A stretch of 64,000 nt of DNA from JBBECE01 sp040881985 (lineage in GTDB: Bacteria > Pseudomonadota > Alphaproteobacteria > Rhizobiales > Devosiaceae). The translations under genes and the position numbers were made by a program. The DNA is taken from contig JBBECE010000016.1 in the NCBI GenBank assembly GCA_040881985.1, forward strand, positions 1-64,000. The letters are read 5' to 3'. The notes under the pieces are model-generated. The model saw only the letters and a program-made list of their open reading frames with translations. It was not told the DNA's origin and did not search any database. Shown here in pieces: positions 1 to 11,977 of the stretch (position 1 is its first letter; each line of letters begins with the position of its first letter).

Positions 1-2313
<2,313 letters not shown>

Positions 2314-2333
2314 GGCGCCGCCTCGCCCGGCCG

Positions 2334-2741
2334 ATGGCCCGCTCTCCGAAAAAATCCTCCGCCCCCTCCCAGCGCATGTTGCGCGTCGGCGAGCTCGTCC
2401 GGCACGCGCTTGCGGAGTTTTTCGCGCGGGAAGAGATCGCCGCCGAAGCTCTGAGGGGCGTCGCGATCACCGTGCCCGAAGTCCGCATGACCCCCGATCT
2501 CAAGCGCGCCGACGTTTTCGTCATGCCGCTCGGGGGCGCCCACGCGGAAGAAGTCATCGCGGCGCTCAACCGCCACCAGAAATTCATCCGCGGCCGCGTC
2601 GCCCCGCTGCTCGGCCTGCGCTTCGCGCCCGAACTCAAATTCCTAGTCGATGCGACTTTTGGCGAAGCCGACCGCATCGCGACGCTTTTGAAGTCCGAGC
2701 GCGTCGCCCGCGACCTGAAGCGCGAGCCGGACAAGCAATGA
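2334..2741 (+). CDS. rbfA: Ribosome-binding factor A
   Basis: RbfA is a small KH-fold protein that matures the 30S subunit by acting on the 5' end helix of 16S rRNA. The 135-residue product has the family pattern: RVGELVRHALAEFF near the N-terminus, a central VTVPEV-like strand (VRMTPDLKRADVFV) and a C-terminal P-x-L-x-F strand region. ATG 2334 was chosen over an upstream in-frame extension because it lies 20 bases after the infB stop and gives the normal family length. The gene overlaps truB by 4 bases (ATGA), which suggests translational coupling. Confidence 0.95.
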   Translation: MARSPKKSSAPSQRMLRVGELVRHALAEFFAREEIAAEALRGVAITVPEVRMTPDLKRADVFVMPLGGAHAEEVIAALNRHQKFIRGRVAPLLGLRFAPELKFLVDATFGEADRIATLLKSERVARDLKREPDKQ

Positions 2742-3646
2742 CCGGCGCCGCCGCCCGGCCACCCAAACAATCGATCTCGGGATGGATCGTCCTCGACAAG
2801 CCCGCCGGCATGACCTCGACCCAGGCGGTCGGCCGGGTCAGGCGTCTCTTTCACGCCAGCAAGGCGGGTCACGCCGGCACCCTCGACCCGCTCGCGACCG
2901 GCATCCTTCCCATCGCGCTCGGCGAGGCGACGAAAACCGTCCCCTTCGTCCAGGACGGAACGAAAACCTACCGCTTCGACATTATCTGGGGGACGGCGAC
3001 CGATACCGGCGATTCCGAGGGAGGCGTCACAGAGACCTCGGACAAGCGTCCAGAGATGGCAGAAGCTCATGGAATACTGCCGAACTTCCGTGGAACAATC
3101 ACCCAGGTTCCACCGGCGTTCTCCGCTATCAAGATCGGCGGCGAGCGCGCCTACGCGCTGGCCCGCGCCGGGAAAAACCCTGAAATGCCAAGCCGTTGGG
3201 TCACGATCGACCGGCTCGAGCTGTTCGAGCACGGCCTCGACCGCTCGACCCTCGAGGCCGACTGTTCAAAGGGCACCTATGTCCGCTCGCTCGCCCGAGA
3301 TATCGCCGAAGCCCTTGGAACCAAAGGACATATCGGCGCGCTCCGGCGCCTCCGGGTCGGCCGGTTCGGCCTTGATGCCGCTATCTCCTTGTCAGAACTG
3401 GAGAATCTCCCCGACCCCCGTTCGGCGCTGCTGCCGGTGGCGGCGGGGCTCGCGCAAGTCCCTGAAATCGCACTCGATTCCAGGCAGGCCGCTTTGGTCC
3501 GGCTCGGCAATCCGGTGCTGCTCGTCGGCCGCGACGCCCCGGCTTTCCTCGATCCCGCCGCCGCTTTCTGTCGCGGAACCCTTGTCGCCATCGGCCGCAT
3601 CGAACAGGGACAATTCAAGCCCAAGCGGTTGATTTTGAACGATTAA
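2738..3646 (+). CDS. truB: tRNA pseudouridine(55) synthase
   Basis: TruB converts U55 in the T-loop of tRNAs to pseudouridine. The 302-residue product begins with GWIVLDKPAGMTS and has the catalytic motif HAGTLDPLATGILP, whose Asp is the nucleophile. A GTYVRSLARDIAE segment and a C-terminal PUA-like tail follow. The start overlaps the rbfA stop by 4 bases. Placement after infB-rbfA and before rpsO is the classic order in alphaproteobacteria. Confidence 0.96.
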   Translation: MTGAAARPPKQSISGWIVLDKPAGMTSTQAVGRVRRLFHASKAGHAGTLDPLATGILPIALGEATKTVPFVQDGTKTYRFDIIWGTATDTGDSEGGVTETSDKRPEMAEAHGILPNFRGTITQVPPAFSAIKIGGERAYALARAGKNPEMPSRWVTIDRLELFEHGLDRSTLEADCSKGTYVRSLARDIAEALGTKGHIGALRRLRVGRFGLDAAISLSELENLPDPRSALLPVAAGLAQVPEIALDSRQAALVRLGNPVLLVGRDAPAFLDPAAAFCRGTLVAIGRIEQGQFKPKRLILND

Positions 3647-3678
3647 GCGCAAGGCTATGCAACTACGCCGCAATCGCG

Positions 3679-3684
3679 TATAAG
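3679..3684 (+). promoter_or_regulatory. Possible -10 element of an rpsO promoter
   Basis: TATAAG lies 90 bases before the rpsO ATG, in the truB-rpsO spacer. No good -35 match is seen at 16-18 bases upstream, so this is only a candidate. In E. coli rpsO also has its own promoter behind truB. Confidence 0.3.
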
Positions 3685-3773
3685 CCGCGCCAACCGCCAT
3701 GAGGCGGCTACGGCCCGCGCTGGACGACATCCCGGCCCTGGGCGCCAACAGCCTGAAATCAAAGGATAATCCG

Positions 3774-4043
3774 ATGTCGATTACGACCGAACGTAAGGCC
3801 GAACTGATCAGCGCCTATGCGACCAAGAAGGACGATACCGGCTCGCCGGAAGTCCAGGTCGCCATTCTCTCCGAGCGCATCGCCAATCTGACCGAGCACT
3901 TCAAGACGCATTTGCGCGACAACCATTCGCGCCGCGGTCTTTTGAAGCTTGTCAGCACGCGCCGCCGGCTCCTCGACTATGTCCGCCGGACCAGCGAGGC
4001 GCGTTATCAGGAACTGATCGACAGGCTCGGCCTGCGCCGTTAG
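3774..4043 (+). CDS. rpsO: 30S ribosomal protein S15
   Basis: The 89-residue product has the normal S15 length and sequence: [27 protein letters not shown] and [15 protein letters not shown]15 binds the central domain of 16S rRNA early in 30S assembly, and in several bacteria it represses its own mRNA. ATG 3774 was chosen over the upstream in-frame start because it gives the exact family length and is preceded by AAAGGATAA. Polynucleotide phosphorylase follows 197 bases later. Confidence 0.97.
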   Translation: MSITTERKAELISAYATKKDDTGSPEVQVAILSERIANLTEHFKTHLRDNHSRRGLLKLVSTRRRLLDYVRRTSEARYQELIDRLGLRR

Positions 4044-4163
4044 GGCGCAACCCCGCTGCCGCGCGGCATGAGGCCGCGAGGCGAGCAAAAGGCGTGGGGC
4101 ATGGCAGGATCGCCAGCCGCTCTTGTGAGATCGATGCCGCCAGGAGCGCCTTGCCGTCTTGCC

Positions 4164-4230
4164 CATGTTCCACGTGCTGCAACCGCAGCATCGGCCAGAC
4201 GCCATTGGGCTGCCGGGCCGGTGGAACATG
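4164..4230 (+). promoter_or_regulatory. Nested stem-loop in the pnp leader
   Basis: A perfect 10-bp inverted repeat (CATGTTCCAC at 4164-4173, GTGGAACATG at 4221-4230) encloses an inner perfect 6-bp hairpin (TGCTGC-AACC-GCAGCA, 4175-4190). The outer stem ends just before the AGGAACAGGA ribosome-binding site of pnp. In E. coli the pnp leader forms a long stem cut by RNase III, after which PNPase represses its own mRNA. The analogous role here is inferred from position and shape. Confidence 0.6.
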
Positions 4231-4240
4231 AGGAACAGGA

Positions 4241-6364
<2,124 letters not shown>

Positions 6365-6392
6365 CGGCCGGGTTATCGGCTTGCCAAGGACA

Positions 6393-6424
6393 AGGCCCGG
6401 ATCGCCGATCCGGGCCTGTTTTTA
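6393..6424 (+). terminator. Rho-independent terminator after pnp
   Basis: A perfect 11-bp GC-rich stem (AGGCCCGGATC at 6393-6403 and its complement at 6407-6417) with a 3-base loop is followed by GTTTTTATT. It sits 29 bases after the pnp stop. Confidence 0.92.
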
Positions 6425-6453
6425 TTGAGGCGCTCGGGAAGCGAGTGCTAATT

Positions 6454-6480
6454 TGTCGAAACGGACAGTGGCCGTTCGAC
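6454..6480 (+). promoter_or_regulatory. ECF42-type promoter of the first DGPF gene
   Basis: TGTCGA (6454-6459), a 17-base spacer and CGAC (6477-6480) lie 54 bases before the ATG at 6535. The same two boxes at the same spacing occur before the GFA gene and before the second DGPF gene. As I recall it, TGTCGA is the -35 signature of the ECF42 group; the sigma factor encoded at 7849 belongs to that group. Confidence 0.75.
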
Positions 6481-6534
6481 TTTAGGACGAGCGGGAGGGG
6501 GTTCTCTCCCGCGCCACGCCAAGGAGGATTTCCC

Positions 6535-6963
6535 ATGCGTTTTATGATGATTGTCAAATCGACGCCCGAAACCGAGGCGGACGTTCTTCCCTCAAGCGAA
6601 TTGATCGCCGCGATGGGTCGCTACAATGAAGAGCTGATCAAGGCGGGCACGCTTCTCGCCGGCGAGGGTCTGAAGTCGAGCCGCAACGGCGCGCGCATCA
6701 AATATGCCGGCGGCAAGTTCAAAATCACCGACGGACCGTTCACCGAGACCAAGGAACTGATCGCCGGCTTCTGGATCATCGAGGTCAAGTCGAAAGACGA
6801 AGCCCTGGCCTGGGTACGCCGCATTCCTTTCGAGGAGGGCCAGGAAATCGAGTTGCGCGAGGTCTTCGAAGCCGAGGATTTCGCCGTCGATGCCATCTCC
6901 GAGGAACATCTCGCCAAGGAAGCGGCCTGGCGCAAGGAGAACCAGAAGCCATTGAAGGGCTAG
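6535..6963 (+). CDS. YCII-related (DGPF) domain protein 1
   Basis: The 142-residue product is a DGPF/YCII-family protein: it starts MRFMMIVKST and carries the diagnostic ITDGPFTETKELIAGFW motif followed by a beta strand pattern. Members are small dimeric ferredoxin-like proteins of unknown biochemical role, usually encoded with ECF42 sigma factors. ATG 6535 has AAGGAGG 7 bases upstream. A TGTCGA-N17-CGAC promoter precedes it, so control by the sigma factor at 7849 is likely. It overlaps the convergent GFA gene by 4 bases. Confidence 0.88.
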   Translation: MRFMMIVKSTPETEADVLPSSELIAAMGRYNEELIKAGTLLAGEGLKSSRNGARIKYAGGKFKITDGPFTETKELIAGFWIIEVKSKDEALAWVRRIPFEEGQEIELREVFEAEDFAVDAISEEHLAKEAAWRKENQKPLKG

Positions 6964-7345
6964 GCTTGCATTTTCTCCATCGACGGCAGGCCGTCGGGCA
7001 GCGGCAGCCAGTGATGCTGGTGGACGGTCCAGTAGAAACGATTGGGTGGCGGGAAGGACGGATCCTTGAAGGTGCCAGCCGGGATGCCGATCAGGCCAGT
7101 CATGTCGGCTACGTACCTGAACATGCCCGAGCAGCAGGTAGGGCAAAAGCCCCCGTCCCCTTCCACCGCACGGCCGGCCCTTCGATCCGTGCCACCCCGA
7201 CCGGGAAGAATGCCGTGTAGCTGAAGGCCGAGGCCGAGCGCGTCTGACAGCGAAAGCAGGAGCAGGCATTGATCCTGACGGGATCGCCGCTGACGGTCAC
7301 CGCCCAGGCCCCGCAGGCGAAACTAGCCTTGCGATCTTTAGCCAT
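6960..7345 (-). pseudogene. GFA/CENP-V-family protein broken by a one-base frameshift
   Basis: Two overlapping minus-strand frames together make a glutathione-dependent formaldehyde-activating (GFA)-like protein. The first (start 7345) has MAKDRKASFACGAW and the zinc-binding CSCFRCQ with SASAFSYTAFFP. The second has GFCPTCCSGMF and GIPAGTFKDPSFPPP with a C-terminal W-x-P pattern. Joining them needs one extra G in the G-rich run at about 7155-7165, so a consensus error is as likely as a real mutation. ATG 7345 has GGAAGG before it. The same ECF42-type promoter seen at the neighbouring DGPF genes precedes it. Function of these zinc proteins is mostly unknown. Confidence 0.8.
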
Positions 7346-7371
7346 AATCCCTTCCTTGCCCGGGCCCATTT

Positions 7372-7398
7372 GTCGCGCGGCGCAAGCCCCGGTCGACA
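7372..7398 (-). promoter_or_regulatory. ECF42-type promoter of the GFA gene
   Basis: Read on the minus strand, TGTCGA occupies 7398-7393, then 17 bases, then CGAC at 7375-7372, which is 26 bases before the ATG at 7345. Boxes and spacing are identical to the two plus-strand promoters of this locus, and it is divergent from the one at 7434. Confidence 0.75.
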
Positions 7399-7433
7399 TT
7401 GTCCGGGAATTTTCTTGGAAATCCGCTCAGCTT

Positions 7434-7460
7434 TGTCGATCCTTGGGCCCGCCGAGCGAC
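7434..7460 (+). promoter_or_regulatory. ECF42-type promoter of DGPF gene 2 and the sigma factor
   Basis: TGTCGA (7434-7439), 17 bases, CGAC (7457-7460), 29 bases before ATG 7490. Because the DGPF gene is coupled to the sigma factor gene, this promoter would make the sigma factor autoregulatory. Confidence 0.77.
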
Positions 7461-7489
7461 AAGGAGCACCTTCAGAGAAAGGAACTCCC

Positions 7490-7852
7490 ATGAAATATCT
7501 CTGCCTTGTGCATTTCGAGGGCAATGCTCTTGCCGCGCTCACCCCCGACGAATCGCGCCGGCTCGACGCCCGTTCGCTCGCCTATGACGAAGAGCTACAA
7601 GCGGCAGGCCATTTCATCCACGCCCAGGCGCTGCAATCGTCCGACGCCGCTGTGCTGGTGAAAGTTCGCGACGCCAAAACCATCCTCACCGACGGGCCGT
7701 TCACCGAGACAAAAGAACAGCTCGGCGGGTTCATCCTCGTCGAAGCCCGCGATCTCAACGAAGCGATCCGCCTCGCCGCCGGCATTCCGCTCGCCGAACT
7801 CGGCACGATCGAGGTCCGCCCCATCTACGACATTCCCGATCCGCGAGAATGA
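7490..7852 (+). CDS. YCII-related (DGPF) domain protein 2
   Basis: The 120-residue product starts MKYLCLVHFEG and has ILTDGPFTETKEQLGGF, the DGPF signature, followed by the usual RPIYD ending. It is the type of DGPF protein typically coupled to ECF42 sigma factors. GAAAGGAAC precedes ATG 7490. Its TGA overlaps the ATG of the sigma factor gene (ATGA), so the two are translated together. It may act with the sigma factor, but no biochemical role is established for the family. Confidence 0.9.
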   Translation: MKYLCLVHFEGNALAALTPDESRRLDARSLAYDEELQAAGHFIHAQALQSSDAAVLVKVRDAKTILTDGPFTETKEQLGGFILVEARDLNEAIRLAAGIPLAELGTIEVRPIYDIPDPRE

Positions 7853-9069
7853 TCGATCTCGATGCTCTTTATCGTGCCGAGTCGCGCCGGGTGCTGGCGA
7901 CGCTCATTCGCCTCATCGGCGATTTCGACCGCGCCGAGGAGGCGCTGCACGATGCGTTTCTCGCCGCCGCCGACCAGTGGCCGCGAACCGGGGTGCCGGC
8001 CAATCCGCGCGCCTGGCTCGTCTCGGCGGGTCGCTTCAAGGCAATCGACCGGCTGCGCCGGCGCATACGCTTCAGGCGGGTCGAGACCGACCTGGTGACG
8101 CTCCAGGAAGCGGCGGTCGATCTGCCCGGCGAGGCCGAGGAGATCGCCGACGACCGGCTGCGGCTCATCTTCATCTGCTGCCATCCGGCCCTGCCGGCGC
8201 CGGCGCAATTGGCGCTGACCTTGCGCGAGGTGTGCGGGCTGACGACCGAAGAAATTGCCGCGGCCCTGCTGGCCCGGCCGTCGGCCGTCGCCCAGCGCAT
8301 CGTGCGCGCCAAGGCGAAGATCAAAGACGAGGCAATCAGCTACGAAGTGCCGGAGGCCGCTGATCGCTCCGCCCGGCTCGATCGCGTGCTGCGGGTGATT
8401 TACCTCCTCTTCAACGAGGGCTATTCGGCCTCCCAGGGCGAGGAGGTGACGAGGCCGTCGCTGAGCGCCGAGGCGATCCGTCTGGCGCGCCTGCTTGCCC
8501 AGCTCCTGCCGGAGCGCGAAGCGGTCGGGCTCTTGGCGTTGCTGTTGCTGCAGGATTCGCGGCGTCAGGCGCGGACGAGCCCGGAAGGCGAACTCATCCT
8601 GCTCGCCGATCAGGATCGCGCGCTTTGGGATCGCGCCGAGATCGAGGAGGGCGTGGTCTTCGCCCGGGCGGCGCTTGCCCGACCGCCTTTCGGCCCTTAT
8701 GCCCTGCAGGCCGGCATCGCGGCCATCCATGCGACCGCTAAGGACACCGAAGCGACCGATTGGGGCGAGATCGTCGCCTATTACGATCACCTCGCGGCCG
8801 CCGATCCGAACCCCGTCATTGCGCTCAATCGCGCGGTGGCGATTGCCATGCGCGACGGGCCGCAAGCGGGTCTTGACCTTATCGACGCGTTGCTCAGCGG
8901 CGACCGGCTTGCCGACTATCGCTTCGCCCATGCGGCGCGGGCCGATCTGTTGCGGCGGCTCGGGCTCACTGACGACGCGCGCGCCGCTTACCTGCGCGCC
9001 CTCGAGTTGACCCGCCAGGCTCCGGAGCGGCGATTTCTCGAACGGCGTCTAAGTGAACTCGATCGCTGA
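7849..9069 (+). CDS. ECF42-group RNA polymerase sigma factor with C-terminal extension
   Basis: The 406-residue product has sigma region 2 (RLIGDFDRAEEALHDAF, RAWLVSAGRFKAIDRLRR) and region 4 (LTLREVCGLTTEEIAAALL). A long C-terminal extension follows, with the DUF6596-like RVIYLLFNEGYSAS segment and TPR-like helices (NPVIALNRAVAIAM). This is the ECF42 layout, in which the extension rather than an anti-sigma factor is thought to control activity. No anti-sigma gene is seen nearby, which agrees. It overlaps DGPF gene 2 by 4 bases. Three matching promoters in 1 kb mark its likely local regulon. Confidence 0.92.
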   Translation: MIDLDALYRAESRRVLATLIRLIGDFDRAEEALHDAFLAAADQWPRTGVPANPRAWLVSAGRFKAIDRLRRRIRFRRVETDLVTLQEAAVDLPGEAEEIADDRLRLIFICCHPALPAPAQLALTLREVCGLTTEEIAAALLARPSAVAQRIVRAKAKIKDEAISYEVPEAADRSARLDRVLRVIYLLFNEGYSASQGEEVTRPSLSAEAIRLARLLAQLLPEREAVGLLALLLLQDSRRQARTSPEGELILLADQDRALWDRAEIEEGVVFARAALARPPFGPYALQAGIAAIHATAKDTEATDWGEIVAYYDHLAAADPNPVIALNRAVAIAMRDGPQAGLDLIDALLSGDRLADYRFAHAARADLLRRLGLTDDARAAYLRALELTRQAPERRFLERRLSELDR

Positions 9070-9072
9070 AGC

Positions 9073-10092
9073 TCAGCCTTCGGCGGCCAGTTGCGCCGGC
9101 CGCTCGGGCAACACCCGGTTGGGCGGCGTGTGTCCATCGACGAAGGCGCGGATATTGACGATCACCGTCTCTCCCATCTCGATCCGGCTTTCCAGCGTCG
9201 CCGAGCCCATATGGGCGGTCAGCACCACCTTGTGAGCGCGTGCCAGCGCCAGAAGTCTCGAATTGATCGAGCTCGTGTAGTCGAAGACGTCAAGCGCCGC
9301 CCCGCTTAGCCTGCCTCCCTCAATGGCCGCGATCAGCGCGTCCTCGTCGACGAGCTCGGGCCGGGCCAGATTGACGAGGAACGCCTGCGGCTTCATCAGG
9401 GAAATCCGCGCCGAATTGATAATGTTGCGCGTCGTCGCCGAGGCCGGCACATGCAGGCTGACGATATCGACATGCGCCAGCATCTCGTCGAGCGAAGCCC
9501 AGAAGCGCGCCCCGAGCGGCTCCTCGAGCGTCTTGGGCTTGCGGTCGCGGGCATAATAATTGATCTCGAGCCCGAAGGATTTGGCGCGCCGCGCCACCGC
9601 CGCCCCGATCCGGCCGAGCCCGACGATGCCGAGCGCCTTGCCGCTCAGCCGCCGCCCGAGCATCCAGGTCGGCGACCAGCCGGCCCATTTGCCGTCCTTT
9701 AGGAGAACCTGCGCGCCTTCGATCAGCCGCCGCGGTACCGAGAGGATCAGCGCCATGGCCATGTCGGCCGTGTCCTCGGTCAAGACCGACGGCGTGTTGG
9801 TCACCGTGATGCCGCGCGCCGCCGCCGCCTCGATATCGATGTTGTCGTAACCCGCCCCGAACTGCGCGATCAGCCGCACATTGGCTCCGAGCGCCGCGAT
9901 GGTTTTCGCATCGAGCGGGTCGGTGATCGTCGACACCAGCACATCGCACTCGGCCGATTGCGCGACGAGCCCGTCGCGGCCAAGCGGCCTGTCGGCGGAA
10001 TTGAACCAGACATGGAAGAGATCCCGCATCCGAGTCTGAACTGGGTCAGGCAGGCGCCTCGTCACCACGACACGGGTACTTCTGACCGCCAT
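9073..10092 (-). CDS. D-2-hydroxyacid dehydrogenase family protein with altered active site
   Basis: The 339-residue product has the glyoxylate/hydroxypyruvate reductase layout: QFGAGYDNID, NTPSVLTEDTADMAMALIL, the NAD(P) motif GLGRIGAAVARRAKSFG, and LTAHMGSAT, which holds the catalytic His. The catalytic Arg is present but in NLARPELVDE instead of the usual ARG-x-x-VDE. The Glu normally found in DVFxxEP is missing: the segment reads DVFDYTSSIN, with Thr at that place. Activity as a classical 2-hydroxyacid dehydrogenase is therefore uncertain. It is divergent from the SH3 gene and convergent with the sigma factor gene. Confidence 0.85.
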   Translation of the reverse strand: MAVRSTRVVVTRRLPDPVQTRMRDLFHVWFNSADRPLGRDGLVAQSAECDVLVSTITDPLDAKTIAALGANVRLIAQFGAGYDNIDIEAAAARGITVTNTPSVLTEDTADMAMALILSVPRRLIEGAQVLLKDGKWAGWSPTWMLGRRLSGKALGIVGLGRIGAAVARRAKSFGLEINYYARDRKPKTLEEPLGARFWASLDEMLAHVDIVSLHVPASATTRNIINSARISLMKPQAFLVNLARPELVDEDALIAAIEGGRLSGAALDVFDYTSSINSRLLALARAHKVVLTAHMGSATLESRIEMGETVIVNIRAFVDGHTPPNRVLPERPAQLAAEG

Positions 10093-10175
10093 GAAGGGCC
10101 CTCTTTCAGCGACCGTTAATCTGTTGCGGGGTAAGTCTAGGGGAAATTCGCGTCCAGGTGCAAAGGGAGAGCGGC

Positions 10176-10760
10176 GTGCGCGACGTGAACGGCCAGGACG
10201 ATCTGTGGGCCACCTATTCGGGCCGGGGGATCCTGCTCTTGTGTGCGCTGCTCATGGTCCTGCTCTTCGTCCTGCCGTCCCCCGCCCAGACCGAAATCGC
10301 CCCGAGCGGTCTGCCGTTGCCGCGCTTCGCCTCGCTAAGGGCCGATGAGATCAATGTCCGGGTCGGGCCGGGCCAGCGCTACGTGGTCGCCTGGATCTAT
10401 GTGCAGCCCGGCCTGCCGGTTGAGATTGTCCAGGAATTCGACAACTGGCGGAAAATCCGCGATTTCGAGGGTGCCGAGGGCTGGGTCCACAAGAATTTAC
10501 TTAGCGGGGAGCGCACCGCGCTCGTCGCGCCCTGGCTGGGTGACGGTACCGAGCCGCTGTTCGCCCAGCCTGCCGAAGGCGCCCCGGTGCGCGCCTACGC
10601 CGGCGGCATGGTGCTGGTCTCGATCAAGGAGTGCGAAAGCGCCTGGTGCGAGGTCTCCGGCACCTTCACTCCCCAAGGCGCCTCCCGGCCGGCAAGCTTC
10701 GGCGGCTGGATCGCTCAGGACAAGCTTTGGGGCGTCTACCCGGGCGAGGCCGTCAACTAG
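10176..10760 (+). CDS. Exported protein with bacterial SH3-like domains
   Basis: The 194-residue product has a membrane segment or signal peptide near the N-terminus (GILLLCALLMVLLFVLPSPAQ). An SH3-like domain follows (LRADEINVRVGPGQRY, IVQEFDNWRKIRDFEGAEGWVHKNLL) and then a second, weaker one ending in GGWIAQDKLWGVYPGE. This is the DUF1058/SH3_4 type common in alphaproteobacteria; such domains are thought to bind cell-wall peptides. GTG 10176 was chosen because AGGGAGAG lies just upstream; GTG 10158 is an alternative. Confidence 0.82.
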   Translation: MRDVNGQDDLWATYSGRGILLLCALLMVLLFVLPSPAQTEIAPSGLPLPRFASLRADEINVRVGPGQRYVVAWIYVQPGLPVEIVQEFDNWRKIRDFEGAEGWVHKNLLSGERTALVAPWLGDGTEPLFAQPAEGAPVRAYAGGMVLVSIKECESAWCEVSGTFTPQGASRPASFGGWIAQDKLWGVYPGEAVN

Positions 10761-10778
10761 CCTTAGCGCGCCGGCTGG

Positions 10779-11219
10779 TCAGCTCTTTCTGACTCGCACC
10801 ACCACATCGACATGGGTGACTTCCATGCCTCGGGGCGCCCTCGGCAGCCCCTGGATGACGATCGAGTCGGAGGGAATGTCGACCACCCGCTGTTCGTCTT
10901 CGATGAAGAAGTGATGGTGGTCCGAGGTGTTGGTGTCGAAATAGGAGCGCGCCGCATCGACCGTAATCTCCCGCAGCAGCCCCGCGCCGCGGAATTGGTG
11001 GAGGGTGTTGTAAACCGTCGCGAGCGATACCTTCACCCCGGCTCCGGCCGCCTCCCCATGCAGCTGCTCGGCGCTCGCATGCCGATGGCCGCCGCCATAG
11101 AGCAGCTCCGCCAGCGCCACCCGCTGCCGCGTCGGCCGCAGCCCCGCCATTCTCAGGACGGCCGTCAGGCAGGGACGCCGGGAGGACAGGTAGAATCGGT
11201 TGTCGGCGACGAGGTTCAT
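10779..11219 (-). CDS. irr: Irr-type Fur-family iron/heme-responsive regulator
   Basis: Irr represses or activates iron and heme genes and is degraded or inactivated when heme is present. The 146-residue product has the winged helix ([27 protein letters not shown]) and the Irr-specific His cluster DHHHFFIED instead of a full Fur metal site. The N-terminus lacks a Cys-Pro heme regulatory motif like that in Bradyrhizobium Irr (it reads RRPCLT), so heme sensing would rely on the His cluster. It is divergent from fabA; irr next to fabA-fabB is a recurrent arrangement in Rhizobiales. Confidence 0.88.
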   Translation of the reverse strand: MNLVADNRFYLSSRRPCLTAVLRMAGLRPTRQRVALAELLYGGGHRHASAEQLHGEAAGAGVKVSLATVYNTLHQFRGAGLLREITVDAARSYFDTNTSDHHHFFIEDEQRVVDIPSDSIVIQGLPRAPRGMEVTHVDVVVRVRKS

Positions 11220-11418
11220 GGGCGCGATTATGCGGCTCTCCTTACACGTTGCCCGAGAATATAGTCGGGGCTTCGTGCTGACTCAAGCAAGCCGGTGCGA
11301 CATAATCGACCCGGGCGTCCACAGGCCCCGCCCGCCGACCCCCGCCGCCCGGCTTGGCGGAGCAAACTTAAAGATGCTAATGAGCCGCGCCAGGAACCAG
11401 GACGCACCGGAATCGGCT

Positions 11419-11952
11419 ATGACAGAACAGACGGTGCCCGCCCGGGCCAATGACTACGATTACGAGCACCTGCTGATGAGCGGGCGGGGCGAGTTGTTCG
11501 GGCCGGGTTTCGCGCAGCTGCCGCTGCCGCCGCTGCTGATGTTCGATCGGATTACAAGGATCGAGAAGACCGGCGGCAAATTCAATCGCGGCTTCGTGCG
11601 CGCCGAGCTCGACCTCAATCCGGACCTCTGGTTCTTTAAGGTGCATTTCAAGGGCGATCCAGTGATGCCGGGTTGTCTGGGGCTTGACGCACTGTGGCAG
11701 ATGACGGGATTCTTCCTGTGCTGGACCGGCGCGCCGGGCCGCGGCCGCGCGCTCGGCGGAGAGATCAAGTTCATAGGGCAGGCGACCTCGGAAATCAGCC
11801 TTCTGGAGTACGGCATTGACATGCGCCGAATGATGCGCTCGGGCCGGGTGACATTGGGCATTGCCGACGGCTACATGAAGGCCGACGGCGAAATCATATA
11901 CGAGGCCAAGGAACTTCGGGTCGGCTTGTTTCGGGACCCGAACGTCCGGTAG
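11419..11952 (+). CDS. fabA: 3-hydroxydecanoyl-ACP dehydratase/isomerase
   Basis: FabA dehydrates 3-hydroxydecanoyl-ACP and isomerises trans-2- to cis-3-decenoyl-ACP, the branch point to unsaturated fatty acids. With ATG 11419 the product has 177 residues, close to the usual 170-175. The catalytic pair is visible as His76 ([14 protein letters not shown]) and Asp90 (CLGLDALWQ), 14 residues apart as in E. coli. An upstream in-frame extension to 11200 was rejected because it overlaps irr and has no FabA similarity. fabB follows after 25 bases. Confidence 0.95.
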   Translation: MTEQTVPARANDYDYEHLLMSGRGELFGPGFAQLPLPPLLMFDRITRIEKTGGKFNRGFVRAELDLNPDLWFFKVHFKGDPVMPGCLGLDALWQMTGFFLCWTGAPGRGRALGGEIKFIGQATSEISLLEYGIDMRRMMRSGRVTLGIADGYMKADGEIIYEAKELRVGLFRDPNVR

Positions 11953-11977
11953 CCTGAGTGCGGGGGCAAACAGAGAC

